DNA of 64,000 nucleotides, taken from the NCBI GenBank assembly GCA_036274895.1, contig DASUEU010000038.1:1-64000 (forward strand), written 5' to 3'. The DNA comes from CALMKX01 sp036274895 (lineage in GTDB: Bacteria > Acidobacteriota > Thermoanaerobaculia > Multivoradales > SZUA-115). Positions 1 through 32,518 of the stretch are shown piece by piece (positions within the stretch are counted from its first letter, which is position 1; each line of letters opens with the position of its first letter). The translations under genes and the position numbers were made by a program. A model generated the notes under the pieces. The model was not told the origin of the DNA. It saw nothing but the letters and a program-made list of their open reading frames with translations, and made no database searches.

Positions 1-23008
<23,008 letters not shown>

Positions 23009-23012
<4 letters not shown>

Positions 23013-25447
23013 GCCCTCCGCAGGGCGTTGGCGGGATCGATCGAGAGCGCCGCACGCGCCGGCAACCAGGCCGCGAGGCAGCCCAGGGCGAGCAGGAGCA
23101 GGGTCACCCCGATCAGGGTCGCCGGGTCCGAGGCCGCCACCCCGTAGAGCTGGCTCGACAGCAGGCGGCCGCCCAGCAGGGCCAGGGCGAGGCCGATGGC
23201 GAGGCCCACGGCGGTGAAACGCAGCACCTGCGCGAGCACCAGTCGGAACACGCTCGAGCGCTCGGCGCCGAGGGCGATGCGCACCCCCAGCTCGGCGCGG
23301 CGCTCGCCCACCACGTAGGACATCAGGCCGTGGACGCCGATCGCCACCAGCAGCAGGGCCACGGCGGCGAAGGTCGAGAGCAGCACCACGTAGGTGCGCT
23401 TGTCCGCCAGGTGGGCGGCGACCACCTCGTCCATGCTGCGCAGGCTCTCGATCGGCTGGTCGCGGTCGATCGCGGCCACCGCCTCGCGCACCCCACGGGC
23501 GAGGCTGCTCGGGTTGCCCTCGGTGCGCAACACCACAGCCATGGACGGGAAGGTGGCCTGGGGAAACGGCGTGTAGACCTGGAGGGGGGCATCGACGTCG
23601 AGACCCAGGGCGTGGACGTCCCCCACTACCCCCACCACCGAGAGCCAGCGGGCCACGCCCCCGGGCCGGCCGGTCAGCCGCACCTGCTTGCCCAGGGCGC
23701 TCGCCCCCGGCCAGAAGCGCCGGGCCACCGACTGGCTGATGATCGCCACCTGCTCGCCCCGGGCGTCATCCGAGTCGGCGAAGTCCCGGCCCTCGATCAA
23801 CGGCACCCCCTGGGTCTGGAAGTAGCCCGGGCTCGCCGGCCGCCAGTCCACCATCGGCATCGGCTCCCCGGCGGCGAGGGTGTGGCCCTCGAACTCGGCC
23901 TCGACGGCGAAGCGCCGCGAGCCCAGGGGCAGCTCCTGCACGGTAGCCACGGAGCGCACGCCGGGCAAAGTCGCCAGGCGCTCACGCAGCTGGTCGTAGA
24001 AGCCCTGGTAGAGGTGGCGCTCGGGGTATTTGTTGGGCGACAGGAAGACGTTGAAGGTCAGGGTCGAGGACGGATCGAAGCCCGCCGGCACCGATTGCAG
24101 GGTGAGGAAGGAGCGGATGGTCAGGCCGGTGGCGATCAGCACCACCGTCGCCAGGGCGACCTCGGCGGTGACCAGGGCCCCCTGCAGGCGCCGGGCCCCT
24201 GCTCCGGCCGAGGCCTTGGAGGTATCCCCTTCCTTGAACATGGCCGCGAGGTCCGGCTTGCGCAGCCGCCAGAAAGGGGCGAAGGCCAGGGCCACGGCCA
24301 CGGCCAGGGAGAGCAGCAGGGTGAAGGCGAGCACCAGCGGGTCGATCGCCACCTCGTCCAGGCGCCTTATGCCGGTGCCCGGCAGGCGAGTCAGGAGGGA
24401 AAGGCCGAGGTAGGCAACGCCCACCCCCGCCACCAGGCCGAAGCAGGTCAGCAGCAGGCCCTCGGCCAGGAACTGGCGCAGCAGGTCGCCCCGCTCGCTG
24501 CCCAGGGCGGTGCGGATGGCCACCTCCCGGTGGCGCGAGGAGGCTCGCGCCAGCAGCAGGTTGGCGACGTTGCCCACGGCGATCACCAGCACCAGGGCGA
24601 CCAGGGCCGAGAGCAGGCCGAGCTTCTTGCCCAGGCCGCCGATCACTTCCTCGGTCAAGGGCACCAGGTTCAGGCCGAATCCGGCCTTGGCCGGGTAGTA
24701 GTCGGGATGCTCCCGGATGAGCTCGGCGGCGATCGCCGCCATCTCGGTGCGCGCCGAGCTCACCGTCGCCGCCGGTGCCAGCCGGCCGAACAGGGACAGA
24801 CCGCGCAGGCCCCGTTCCGGCAACCGCTGGGGATCGATGGCGATGGGCAGGAAGAGCTCGAAGCGCTCGGCGAAGCCGGTCTGGAAGCGGGCCGGCATCA
24901 CCCCGATCACGGTGGTGGGGGCACCATCGAGGGTCAGGGTCTTGCCCAGCACGCCGGGGTCGGCGCCCAGGGGCCCGCGCCAGAAGGACTCGGCGATCAC
25001 CACCACCTTCTCACCGCCGGTGCGATCTTCCTCGGCCGTGAAGGCCCGGCCCAGCAGGGGCTCGGCGCCGAGCACGCTGAACAGGCTGGCCGAGGCCCGG
25101 GCTGCGAGCAGCCGCCGGGGCACGTCACCGCCGGTCTGGTTGACGTAAGTGACCCGCACCGCTCCCACGGCAGACAGCGAGCGAGCCCGCCCGGCCACGT
25201 CGAGAAACTCGGCGGCCGAGGCGGGCTGGCGGTGGCGGTTCAAGGAGCGGATCTCCGTCCAGACCATGACCAGACGCTCGGGCTCCCGATAGGGAAGTGC
25301 CCGCCAGAGCAGCGCTCGGTTGAGGCTGAAGGCGGCGGTGTTGGCACCGATGCCCAGGGCCAGACACACTACCGCCGTTACGGCGAAGCCGGGCCGCGCG
25401 ACGAGCCAGCGCCACGCCGCAACGAGATCGCGACGAAACGTTTCCAA
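23009..25447 (-). CDS. MacB/FtsX-type ABC transporter permease (ADOP-like)
   Basis: 812 aa. The N-terminus (RDLVAAWRWLVARPGFA then a segment with ALGIGANTAAF) is the hallmark of the duplicated-permease family abundant in Acidobacteria. A transmembrane helix is followed by a MacB-like periplasmic core domain, three FtsX transmembrane segments (about 270-400), a second helix plus core domain (about 430-690), and a second FtsX block at the C-terminus. The length of about 800 aa fits the family. No ATPase gene is adjacent, as is common for such orphan permeases. It may export the peptide made by the downstream synthetases or act as a self-resistance pump; this is inferred from the ATGA overlap with the NRPS gene. 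The start is TTG at 25447, chosen because it gives the family's usual N-terminus. Confidence 0.9.
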
Positions 25448-25477
25448 GTTAGGCGACGTGCCGAGACGGGAGAGGGC

Positions 25478-25921
25478 TCAGGCGCCCACCTCGACGACCT
25501 CGCGACCGAAAGAGCGCGCGAGCAGATCCTGGCCGCGCCGCAGCAGAACGGTCTCGATCACTCGAGGATTGAACCACCTCTTGACGAAGTCCTCGACTGC
25601 CTTCTGGTCGAACTTCTTGCAGGAGTAGACGTCGACGCTGATGAAGCGGTTCTTGGCCGAAGTGTGAACCTGGATCCCGCTCTCGATGATCGGCACCCAA
25701 CCACTATAGCCGGGTCGTCCCGGGAACGTGGTCTCACAGGTTTTAAAAATATAGGGCTGAGTCTGCTTGGTCATGTGCAGCTCGAGGCAGATCTTGTCCA
25801 GGAACTCATAGCCCAGATCGAGATCGCAGCACACGTCCTCATCGCAACCAAAACAGTCGATGATCAGCTGATAGCCCCACGGGTCCTGTGGGTCTTTGTC
25901 CTCATAGCGCAGCTCTGGCAT
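25478..25921 (-). CDS. S-adenosylmethionine decarboxylase family proenzyme
   Basis: 147 aa, the size of bacterial/archaeal class 1B AdoMet decarboxylases. The self-cleavage dipeptide Glu80-Ser81 (in IIESGIQVHT), His86 and Cys101 (VDVYSC) sit at the family spacing S-x4-H-x14-C, so processing to a pyruvoyl enzyme looks possible. The N-terminal part (GYQLIIDCFGCD) aligns with the usual 'GxHLIxDxYGCD'. It differs in having extra cysteines (Cys23, 26, 31, 32). The product would be decarboxylated AdoMet, an aminopropyl donor for spermidine synthesis. A strong AGGAGG lies nine bases before the ATG. It is first in the minus-strand run leading to the permease (30 bp gap) and the NRPS genes, so a role in making or modifying the peptide is possible but not shown. 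No spermidine synthase is seen in the window. Confidence 0.85.
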   Translation of the reverse strand: MPELRYEDKDPQDPWGYQLIIDCFGCDEDVCCDLDLGYEFLDKICLELHMTKQTQPYIFKTCETTFPGRPGYSGWVPIIESGIQVHTSAKNRFISVDVYSCKKFDQKAVEDFVKRWFNPRVIETVLLRRGQDLLARSFGREVVEVGA

Positions 25922-26075
25922 CGTGACGAACCTCCTCGGCTTTCCTCGGTATAGACATCAAAGTGAATCAAAACCCCTGAGAGGGTCTCGCCCCACCGAA
26001 GTTTCGGTCTGGGCTTATAGTGCGGTCCCCATCCCTTTTTAGGACAGGATCCACGGTCTGGCGGCTCTGAATTGG
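25922..26075 (-). promoter_or_regulatory. Probable promoter/leader region of the AdoMetDC-permease-NRPS operon
   Basis: This 154 bp gap is less GC-rich than its surroundings. On the minus strand it holds a TATAAG hexamer (around 26015-26020) that could be a -10 box, and the AGGAGG ribosome-binding site next to the AdoMetDC start. No -35 box or operator could be defined, so the promoter call is tentative. Confidence 0.4.
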
Positions 26076-27383
26076 CTATACGGCCGATCCGGTGTTGCGG
26101 TTCATTCGACGGACTTTCCACGTCGCTCCCCACGACAGGATGGGTTCCGGCGGCAGCCGGCGAGGAACCGCCAGCGCCCGCGCGTCGGCGAGCAGGGAGG
26201 AGGGCTGATCGAGGGCGGCCTCGGCGAGGAGCCGGCCGAGGACGGTTCCCAGGGCGATGCCGGCGCCGGTGTAACCTCCGGCCGCCCACAGCCCGGGGGC
26301 CAACTCGCCGAAGAACGGCAGGCGGGCCGGCGTCACCCCCATCACCCCCGTCCAGGTGGTCTCGAACGCCACCTCGGTGAGCATGGGAAAGCGCAGGTCG
26401 AAGGCGAGCCGATGCCGCGCGCGGGCCGTCTCGAGGTCGGCGGGGCGGGCGGCCAGCCCCGGCCGGTAGGCGACGTGGTTGCGCACCAGGATGCGCCCGT
26501 CGCGGGTGCGTCGCACGGTGGAGCCCATGGCGTCCTCGGCGAGCACTCCCCACTCCCGCTCGCCGCCCAGGCGCGCTTGCTCCACGGCGGTCAACGGGCG
26601 GGTGAGGCTGCCGAAGGTCAGCAGGGGCAGGACCCGCCGGGCCAGCCCCGGGATGCCGCGGCTGTAGCCGTTGACGGCGAGCAGCACTCGCTCGGCCCTG
26701 AGCCGGCCGCCCGGGGTCTCGAGGTGCCAGCCATCTCGGAGCCGCGTCAGGGAAAGCACCGGCGTCTCTTCGTAGAGGTCGACGGCCGCCGGCAGGTGGC
26801 GGGCGAGGCCCCGCACCAGGGCCCCGGCCTGGACCAGCACGCTGCCCGGCAGGCGGATGCCGGCGCGGTAGAACGGCACGCCGGTCACTTCGGCCAGGCC
26901 CTCGCGGTCGAGGGGCTGGTGCGGCTCGTCGCGCTTCTCGAGCCAGCGGCGCAGGCGCGCCACCTCCGCGGCCCCGGCCTCGCTCCAGGCCACGTGCAGC
27001 CAGCCGGTTTCGTCCCAGTCGCAGTCGATGCGCGAGCGGCGCACCGTCTCGCGTAGCTCCGCGATGCCGGCGCGTGCCAGGCGCACGTAGCGCTCCTGGT
27101 CCGCGGGGGGGAAGCGAGCCACGAAGTGGGCCAGGTCGACCACGAAGCCCGAGGCGCGCCCGGAGGCCCCCCAGCCCGCGCGCTGGGCCTCGACCAGGGC
27201 GATGCGCCCGCCTCCCCTCTCGGCCAAGTCCCGTGCCGCTGCCAGACCGGTCAGCCCGGCCCCGACGATCGCCACCTCGACGATCCGCTCTCCCTCGAGA
27301 GGGGATGTCAGGCGCTCGGCGGCGAAAGGCGCCAGCCAGCCGCAATGGTCGTCGTCCGCCGGAGTCGCGAGCCTCACCTTCAT
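26076..27383 (-). CDS. FAD-dependent amine/amino acid oxidoreductase (DAO family, PuuB/OrdL-like)
   Basis: 435 aa. The dinucleotide-binding fold starts near residue 37 (VAIVGAGLTGLAAARDLAERG region; GxGxxG), followed by the substrate-domain pattern of gamma-glutamylputrescine oxidase-like enzymes (WGASGRASGFV near 72, VNGYS near 243) and the C-terminal FAD motif (GGYTGAGIALGT near 370). Family members oxidatively deaminate secondary amines or amino acids with production of H2O2. An N-terminal extension of about 35 residues precedes the FAD motif. An AGGA lies upstream of the ATG. It is on the same strand as, and 150 bp before, the AdoMetDC gene, and both families touch polyamine chemistry. 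That link, and membership of the NRPS operon, are inference. Confidence 0.85.
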   Translation of the reverse strand: MKVRLATPADDDHCGWLAPFAAERLTSPLEGERIVEVAIVGAGLTGLAAARDLAERGGGRIALVEAQRAGWGASGRASGFVVDLAHFVARFPPADQERYVRLARAGIAELRETVRRSRIDCDWDETGWLHVAWSEAGAAEVARLRRWLEKRDEPHQPLDREGLAEVTGVPFYRAGIRLPGSVLVQAGALVRGLARHLPAAVDLYEETPVLSLTRLRDGWHLETPGGRLRAERVLLAVNGYSRGIPGLARRVLPLLTFGSLTRPLTAVEQARLGGEREWGVLAEDAMGSTVRRTRDGRILVRNHVAYRPGLAARPADLETARARHRLAFDLRFPMLTEVAFETTWTGVMGVTPARLPFFGELAPGLWAAGGYTGAGIALGTVLGRLLAEAALDQPSSLLADARALAVPRRLPPEPILSWGATWKVRRMNRNTGSAV

Positions 27384-27641
27384 GAGCCGATCCTCACTGA
27401 AAAGGTCAGGGAGTCTACTGCGGCACCACCGGGCTCATAAATCGTGTTCCTTCATATCGAAAAATCCGTTCCAGCGAATCGCGCTGAGCCAACACGCCGA
27501 TCGCGGGAAGCGCACACAAAAACCGTCACGCCTGACACCCCAGAATGCACTCAGTAGCTGACACCGCAGAGGGGTAGCTGGGGGATCACTCTACGATCTT
27601 CGCGTCTCTCTGCAATTTCATGCAACACTGAGGAGGTAGGA
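27384..27641. promoter_or_regulatory. Divergent intergenic region with promoters for the FAD oxidoreductase and the FG-GAP protein
   Basis: This 258 bp interval is AT-richer than the flanks and separates divergent genes. A clear GAGGAGGT ribosome-binding site precedes the plus-strand gene at 27642. I could not define convincing -35/-10 pairs in either direction. Confidence 0.45.
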
Positions 27642-29744
27642 ATGAGCAGGATCAAGAGCGGACTGGGCCTGACGAGCGGAGCTTTGCTCCTGCTGGCGGG
27701 CACCGTTCCCGCCCTAGCCGACGGTGGCGTCACCTTCACGGACATCGCCGCGGGCGGCGGAGCGGGCATCGTCTTCGAGCACACCCCTTCGGTTCGTGAT
27801 GCCGTGCGTCTCGCCATCATCGACGCTTCGGCCACCACGCCGATCCCGACGGCCGACTTCTTCGCCATCAGCCGGCCCAGCAGCCCGGAGAAAGCGAAGG
27901 GCTCTCCCGGCGTGGCCATCTTCGACTACGACAACGACGGCGACCTCGACATCTACGCCGTCAACGGCCCCGGAACGCCGAACAGCCTGTTCCAGAGCCG
28001 GCTGGCCCAGACCGGCTCGCTGACCTTCGTGGACGTGGCCGCGGCCGCGGGCGTGACCGCGACGGCGCCCGAGAACTCCGGCGTCTGCTACGGCGACACG
28101 GACAACGACGGCGACCAGGACCTCTTCGTCCTCGGCCTCAATGATGACCACACCTTCTTCCGCAACGACGGTGACGGCACCTTCACCGACGTGACCGGCT
28201 GGGCCGGCCTCCAGGGCGACCACCAGCACGCCGTGGGCTGCTCCTTCGGCGACCTCAACAACGATGGTCTGCTCGACGTCGTGATCGTCAATACCGCGAT
28301 CACCTGGGACGACCGCTTCCCGATCTTCGTCACCGGTGACTACACCAACGCCTTCGAGCACAAGGACCTGTTCATCAACAACGGCCACAACCGCTTCGAG
28401 GACCGCTCGGCGACCAGCGGCATCGAGGGCGTGTACCACCTCGGCCCGGCCGGCAACACCTCCGCCTCCCATGGCTGGGCCATCGCCGCCATCGACATCG
28501 ACCTCGACGGCAACGTCGACGTGTTCACCGGCGACACCCAGGGGGCCCCGCCCCTCGACGAGACCCACCGCCGCGGCTGGAACCGCTGGTTCAAGGGCGA
28601 CGGCACGGGCAACGTGGTCGACGTGACCGGCTCCTATCCCGGCCTGCTCAAAGAGAACAGCTGGATGGGCTTCGCCTTCGGTGACATCGACTGCAACGGC
28701 GGCATGGACTTCTTCTCGACCGGTATGGGCAACTACCTCGGCGGTGCCGGCCTCGAGTCGAGCCTGTTCCGGCGTCAGGCCAACGGCGACTGGCAGATCG
28801 ACCTGCTCTTCCCCAACCCCTTCGGCTGGGGCGACGCGATGTTCGACTACGACAACGACGGCGACACCGACATCCTCTACCACGGCGGCTACGACGTGCT
28901 GAACCTCGCCGCCGCCGACAACCCGGGCGTTCTGCTGCAGAACGACGGCGTGTGCAGCGGCGTCTTCTCGGCCCAGGTGACCCCGAACCCGTTCACGAAC
29001 ACCGACCACCGGCCCCGGATGGTCGAGGGCGTGGCCGTCGGCGACATCAACAACGACGGCTTCACGGACATCGTCACGATTTCCTCGTCGAACGTCACCC
29101 CGGGCAACCCGGCCTACCGTCCGATGATCAACCTGACCGGACCCACCGGCGGCCCCTACGACCCGGTGGCGATGTTCCAGAACATCCTGACCGGCCGCAT
29201 CGTGGCCGGCGCCTTCGTGCCGGTGAACCCGCGGGCCGGGTACAACAACGGTTCGCTCGCCGTCGAGATCAACAGCGGCGACAACGGCAACAACTGGGTC
29301 AAGTTCATCCCGGTCGGCAACGCCGGCTTCAGCCGCAACCGCCACGCCTCGGGCGTGGTCAACCGCGACGGCATCGGCGCCACCTTCCGCTTCACCCCGA
29401 CCGGCCTGCCGACCAGCATGCTGCCGATCGTGGGCGGCTCCTCCTATGCCTCGCAGCACGCCACCGAGGCGGTCTTCGGCATGGGCAGCGCCGGCAAGGG
29501 CGTCGTGGAGGCTTACTGGCCGGGCGGCTACCGCAACAAGCTCTACGACGTCGAGGCCGGCGAGACCGTGGTCTTCCCGGCGATCCCGTGCAGCTACAAC
29601 GGTGCCTGGTCCTCCAAGGGCGCCTACGTCCGCTGCGTCGAGAACGCCCTCGGCGACTACAAGAAGAACGGCTACATCAGCGGCCAGGAGCGCCACCGCT
29701 TCTTCCACAGCGCCCTGCGCGCCTACGCGGAAGCCAATCCGTAA
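27642..29744 (+). CDS. Secreted FG-GAP/VCBS repeat protein with C-terminal ASPIC/UnbV domain (CRTAC1-like)
   Basis: 700 aa. A signal peptide (hydrophobic core GLTSGALLLLAGTVPALA, cleavage near residue 26) leads into a beta-propeller-like region with repeated Asp-rich, calcium-binding-type loops (DYDNDGDLDIY, DTDNDGDQDLF, DLNNDGLLDVV, DIDLDGNVDVF, DYDNDGDTDIL, DINNDGFTDIV). The C-terminal third holds the ASPIC/UnbV pattern (NRDGIGATFRF then SYASQHATEAVFGMG then EAYWPGG). Such proteins are exported and thought to be adhesive or binding; no enzymatic role is known to me. It is monocistronic, with GAGGAGGT before the ATG and a strong terminator after it. Confidence 0.9.
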   Translation: MSRIKSGLGLTSGALLLLAGTVPALADGGVTFTDIAAGGGAGIVFEHTPSVRDAVRLAIIDASATTPIPTADFFAISRPSSPEKAKGSPGVAIFDYDNDGDLDIYAVNGPGTPNSLFQSRLAQTGSLTFVDVAAAAGVTATAPENSGVCYGDTDNDGDQDLFVLGLNDDHTFFRNDGDGTFTDVTGWAGLQGDHQHAVGCSFGDLNNDGLLDVVIVNTAITWDDRFPIFVTGDYTNAFEHKDLFINNGHNRFEDRSATSGIEGVYHLGPAGNTSASHGWAIAAIDIDLDGNVDVFTGDTQGAPPLDETHRRGWNRWFKGDGTGNVVDVTGSYPGLLKENSWMGFAFGDIDCNGGMDFFSTGMGNYLGGAGLESSLFRRQANGDWQIDLLFPNPFGWGDAMFDYDNDGDTDILYHGGYDVLNLAAADNPGVLLQNDGVCSGVFSAQVTPNPFTNTDHRPRMVEGVAVGDINNDGFTDIVTISSSNVTPGNPAYRPMINLTGPTGGPYDPVAMFQNILTGRIVAGAFVPVNPRAGYNNGSLAVEINSGDNGNNWVKFIPVGNAGFSRNRHASGVVNRDGIGATFRFTPTGLPTSMLPIVGGSSYASQHATEAVFGMGSAGKGVVEAYWPGGYRNKLYDVEAGETVVFPAIPCSYNGAWSSKGAYVRCVENALGDYKKNGYISGQERHRFFHSALRAYAEANP

Positions 29745-29771
29745 GCCGACTCCCCGACCGTGAAGCAACCA

Positions 29772-29796
29772 GGGCCGCCGCGAGGCGGCCCTTTTT
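29772..29796. terminator. Rho-independent terminator shared by convergent genes
   Basis: An eight-base-pair GC stem (GGGCCGCC / GGCGGCCC) with a four-base loop is followed by five T residues, 28 bp after the FG-GAP gene stop. The reverse-direction gene ends exactly at its right edge. Confidence 0.9.
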
Positions 29797-30956
29797 CATT
29801 TCCGCCGCTTGCGGAACGGGTGGGCGAGCTGCCCGGGGTAGCCTTCTGGTACCCGGTCGTGCTGGGTGCCGTAGGCGTCGGGCCAGCGCTCGGCCGGGGC
29901 GTGGCAGGTGCCGAAGAAGCGGTCGAGCCAGGGCAGGTGGACGGCGAAGTTCTTGTCCACCGCCTCGGGCGCGGCGCTGTGGTGCCAGTGGTGGAAGTGC
30001 GGGGTGACCACCAGGCGCTCGAGCCAGCCGAAGCGCAAGCGCACGTTGGCGTGGATGAACACGGCGTGGATCGAGACGAAGGCCAGGTAGGCGTAGACCG
30101 GCCCCTGGGCGAAGCCCAGCAGATAGATCGGCAGGAAGGTGAAGCCCCGGGTCATCACCACGTCCACCAGGTGCAGGCGGGAGCCCGCCAGCCAGTCCAT
30201 CTCCCGGCTGGAGTGGTGGACCTCGTGGAAGGGCCACAGCCAGCTCACCCGGTGGAAGGCGCGGTGGATGGCGTACTCGGCGAGGTCCGCCACCAGCACG
30301 ATCTCGACGAATTGCAGCAGGCCCGGCTGGGCGGCGACCCAGGCCGCCACCTCCGGCCGCCGGGCGAAGGCGAAGAAGACCGTGGCCGGGGCGAGGGTGA
30401 GGAGGGTGGAGACCTGCACCAGCAGGTGGCTGACCAAAAAGTGCAGCGAGTCGGTGGTCCAGCCCGGGCGGAAGACCGCCTGGTCGCGCCGCAGGGGGAA
30501 GATCCGCTCCAGGGGAACGAAGACCACGCAGAGCATCACCACGTTGAGCAGGAACCAGTCGAGGCCCAGGTAGGGAGACTTCGGCACCGGCCCCGGGACC
30601 GGCACGCTGCCGCCGCCGAGCAGGGCCGAGACCAGCGCCAGGCCCATGCCGGTCGCCGCCAGCACCTTGCGCCGGCGCAGCCCGGCGCTGATGAGGCCGA
30701 GCAGGAAGGCGAGGCCGATCACCGTTTCGATTGCCCCGCGCACCCAGGTCATGGGGTAGACCGCCCGCAGCTCCGGCGAGGTGAGCAGGGCCGGGAAGTG
30801 CAGGCAGAGCACCGCGCCGAGACCGAGCCCGCCCAGCACCACCGAGGTCACCCCGGTGGCCCAACCGGAGCCGGGCCGGGTGCTCTCCTCGTCGCCGAAC
30901 CAGCGCTTGAAGCGCTCGTCCAGCCAGGATCGGCGAGCCCGCGGGCCGGCTGTCAC
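29796..30956 (-). CDS. Fatty acid hydroxylase/sterol desaturase family membrane protein
   Basis: 386 aa. Several hydrophobic segments are followed by the diiron histidine clusters of the family: HRAFH and HEVHH near residues 245-262 and HFHHWHH near 325. These enzymes use O2 to hydroxylate or desaturate lipids in the membrane. I chose the GTG at 30956 because it overlaps the stop of the preceding esterase gene as GTGA; a longer frame upstream only shadows the esterase. The two genes are therefore an operon, and a shared lipid or ester substrate is possible but unproven. Confidence 0.85.
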   Translation of the reverse strand: MTAGPRARRSWLDERFKRWFGDEESTRPGSGWATGVTSVVLGGLGLGAVLCLHFPALLTSPELRAVYPMTWVRGAIETVIGLAFLLGLISAGLRRRKVLAATGMGLALVSALLGGGSVPVPGPVPKSPYLGLDWFLLNVVMLCVVFVPLERIFPLRRDQAVFRPGWTTDSLHFLVSHLLVQVSTLLTLAPATVFFAFARRPEVAAWVAAQPGLLQFVEIVLVADLAEYAIHRAFHRVSWLWPFHEVHHSSREMDWLAGSRLHLVDVVMTRGFTFLPIYLLGFAQGPVYAYLAFVSIHAVFIHANVRLRFGWLERLVVTPHFHHWHHSAAPEAVDKNFAVHLPWLDRFFGTCHAPAERWPDAYGTQHDRVPEGYPGQLAHPFRKRRK

Positions 30957-32167
30957 GGGGCGCGGTCCGCGACGGGCGGGAAGAGGAAGGTCAGCATGTC
31001 CTCCACCCGCGAGGCCCAGGAGATCTCGTCGTGCTGCCCGCCTTCCTGCTCGACGTAGGCGAGGTCCTCCCCCACCTTCCAGCCCTTCGCCTCGAGTGCC
31101 GCACGCAGCTGGCGCGCGCCGGTGACGATGCTCTCCCTCTCGAGGGTGCCGAGATCGACCCAGACCCGCAGCGGGGCCCTTTGTGAGAGGGCCGCCACTC
31201 GCTGAAGGAGCACGCCGTCGTCCCAGTCGCCCGGTACTGAGACGGCGAGCACCTGACCGAAGACCTGCGGCCAGCCCAGCGCCAGCCAGAGCGAGACGAG
31301 CCCGCCGAAGGAGGCCCCACCGATGGCCGTGCTCGCCGCCTCCGGGCGGGTACGGTAGGTGCGATCGATGAACGGCTTGAGCTCCTCGACCAGGAAGCGG
31401 CCGTAGAGATCCGCCTTGCCGCCCTCTCTCGCCACCCGGCCGTCCGGCTGAGGGTACTCCACCACCCGCGGCGTGTACTCCTCCGTGCGCGCCTCGGTGT
31501 TGGCCACCGCCACCACGATCAGGGGCTGGATGCGGCCGGCCGCGATCAGGGCCTCGGCCCTCTCGTCCACCTGCCATTCCATGCCGGCCTCGGCGCCGTC
31601 GAAGACGTGCTGGCCGTCCTGGAGGTAGAGCACCGGGTAGCGGCGGGAGCCGTCGCGCTCGTAGCCCGGCGGCAGGTAGACCTGGACCTCGCGGGGGGGC
31701 AGGAGCTTCGAGGGGAAGGCCGGATGGCGACGGATCGTCCCCACCCGGGAGAGAACCACGGGCTCGGGCGGGGCGTCGAAGGCGCGCTCGACTCTCTGCA
31801 GCGGCTCACGCAGGAAGAGCTGGCGATTGCGCCCCCCCTCCCAGCCCCCGCGTGGATCCCCCGGGCGCTCCTTCTTGAGCTTGTACGCCACGGCCTGGCC
31901 GCCGAAGGGGGCGCGGGGAAAGGTCGCCTCCACCTGGTAGCGGCCGTCGCCGTCGGCGTCCATGGCGAGCAGGGTGCTCTCCCAGGTGAGCGGGGCGGTC
32001 CCGCCCCGCACGCCGACCCCATCCCGGGCCGGGTCGAAGCGGCCGGCGGCGATCTCCGCGCGCAGATCGAGGACGAAGGTGACCCGATGAGCCTGCGCCA
32101 CCGCAGAGGCAGGCAACATCAGCAAGGCGGCCAGGCTGAGCAGACGAGCCAGAGTCTTGCCGGGCAT
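30953..32167 (-). CDS. Secreted putative esterase (esterase D/IroE-like alpha/beta hydrolase)
   Basis: 404 aa. The ATG at 32167 is preceded by GGGAGG and starts a clear signal peptide (ARLLSLAALLMLPASAVAQA). An N-terminal beta-rich region (about 25-110; DADGDGRYQVEATFP) resembles the carbohydrate-binding-like domain often fused to these esterases. The catalytic domain has EVQVYLPPGYE, the nucleophile elbow IGGASFGG and the C-terminal histidine motif EGGQHDEISW. Family members hydrolyse esters such as siderophore trilactones or feruloyl esters; the substrate here is unknown. The frame is open further upstream, but that part enters a repeat and lacks a signal. Confidence 0.85.
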   Translation of the reverse strand: MPGKTLARLLSLAALLMLPASAVAQAHRVTFVLDLRAEIAAGRFDPARDGVGVRGGTAPLTWESTLLAMDADGDGRYQVEATFPRAPFGGQAVAYKLKKERPGDPRGGWEGGRNRQLFLREPLQRVERAFDAPPEPVVLSRVGTIRRHPAFPSKLLPPREVQVYLPPGYERDGSRRYPVLYLQDGQHVFDGAEAGMEWQVDERAEALIAAGRIQPLIVVAVANTEARTEEYTPRVVEYPQPDGRVAREGGKADLYGRFLVEELKPFIDRTYRTRPEAASTAIGGASFGGLVSLWLALGWPQVFGQVLAVSVPGDWDDGVLLQRVAALSQRAPLRVWVDLGTLERESIVTGARQLRAALEAKGWKVGEDLAYVEQEGGQHDEISWASRVEDMLTFLFPPVADRAP

Positions 32168-32305
32168 GGGACCTCCCGTGTGGATTCTCGAGATGGTACA
32201 CCGGGGGCCGCCCGAGACCGTCCGGGCTCCGCGAGGGATTGAAGTCCCTCGCTCCCCATGAACGTCCCTGGCGGGACGGGGAAAAGGCTGCCTCCGAGGC
32301 GACGC

Positions 32306-32377
32306 CTTTGGAGTGCGGCGACCTGTCGCCGCTTTGCAGGCGCTCGAAAGCGGCGACACGTCGCCGCACTCCAAAGC
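32306..32377. repeat. Inverted-repeat hairpin element
   Basis: Two arms of about 30 bp, reading GGAGTGCGGCGACCTGTCGC and its near-complement, are separated by about 11 bp. Each arm is itself nearly palindromic. It sits between the esterase and the TIR-STAND gene and looks like a dispersed repeat, with possible terminator or attenuator activity. Confidence 0.8.
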
Positions 32378-32518
32378 GCCAAATCGTAGGCAGGCTCAGG
32401 CGCCAACCGTAACCCAGCTCCCCCACGCACTTTCGCCCCTTCGGAATCATCCGAGCGCGCGAAGGGCGATAAACTCGGGGCAACCTTTTCGAGCTCCGTT
32501 TCGAGGCTGGAGGTCACG

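Noticed and set aside
30957..31577. N-terminal extension of the fatty acid hydroxylase gene
   Set aside because: It overlaps the esterase in another frame and lacks family similarity; the GTGA overlap gives a better start.
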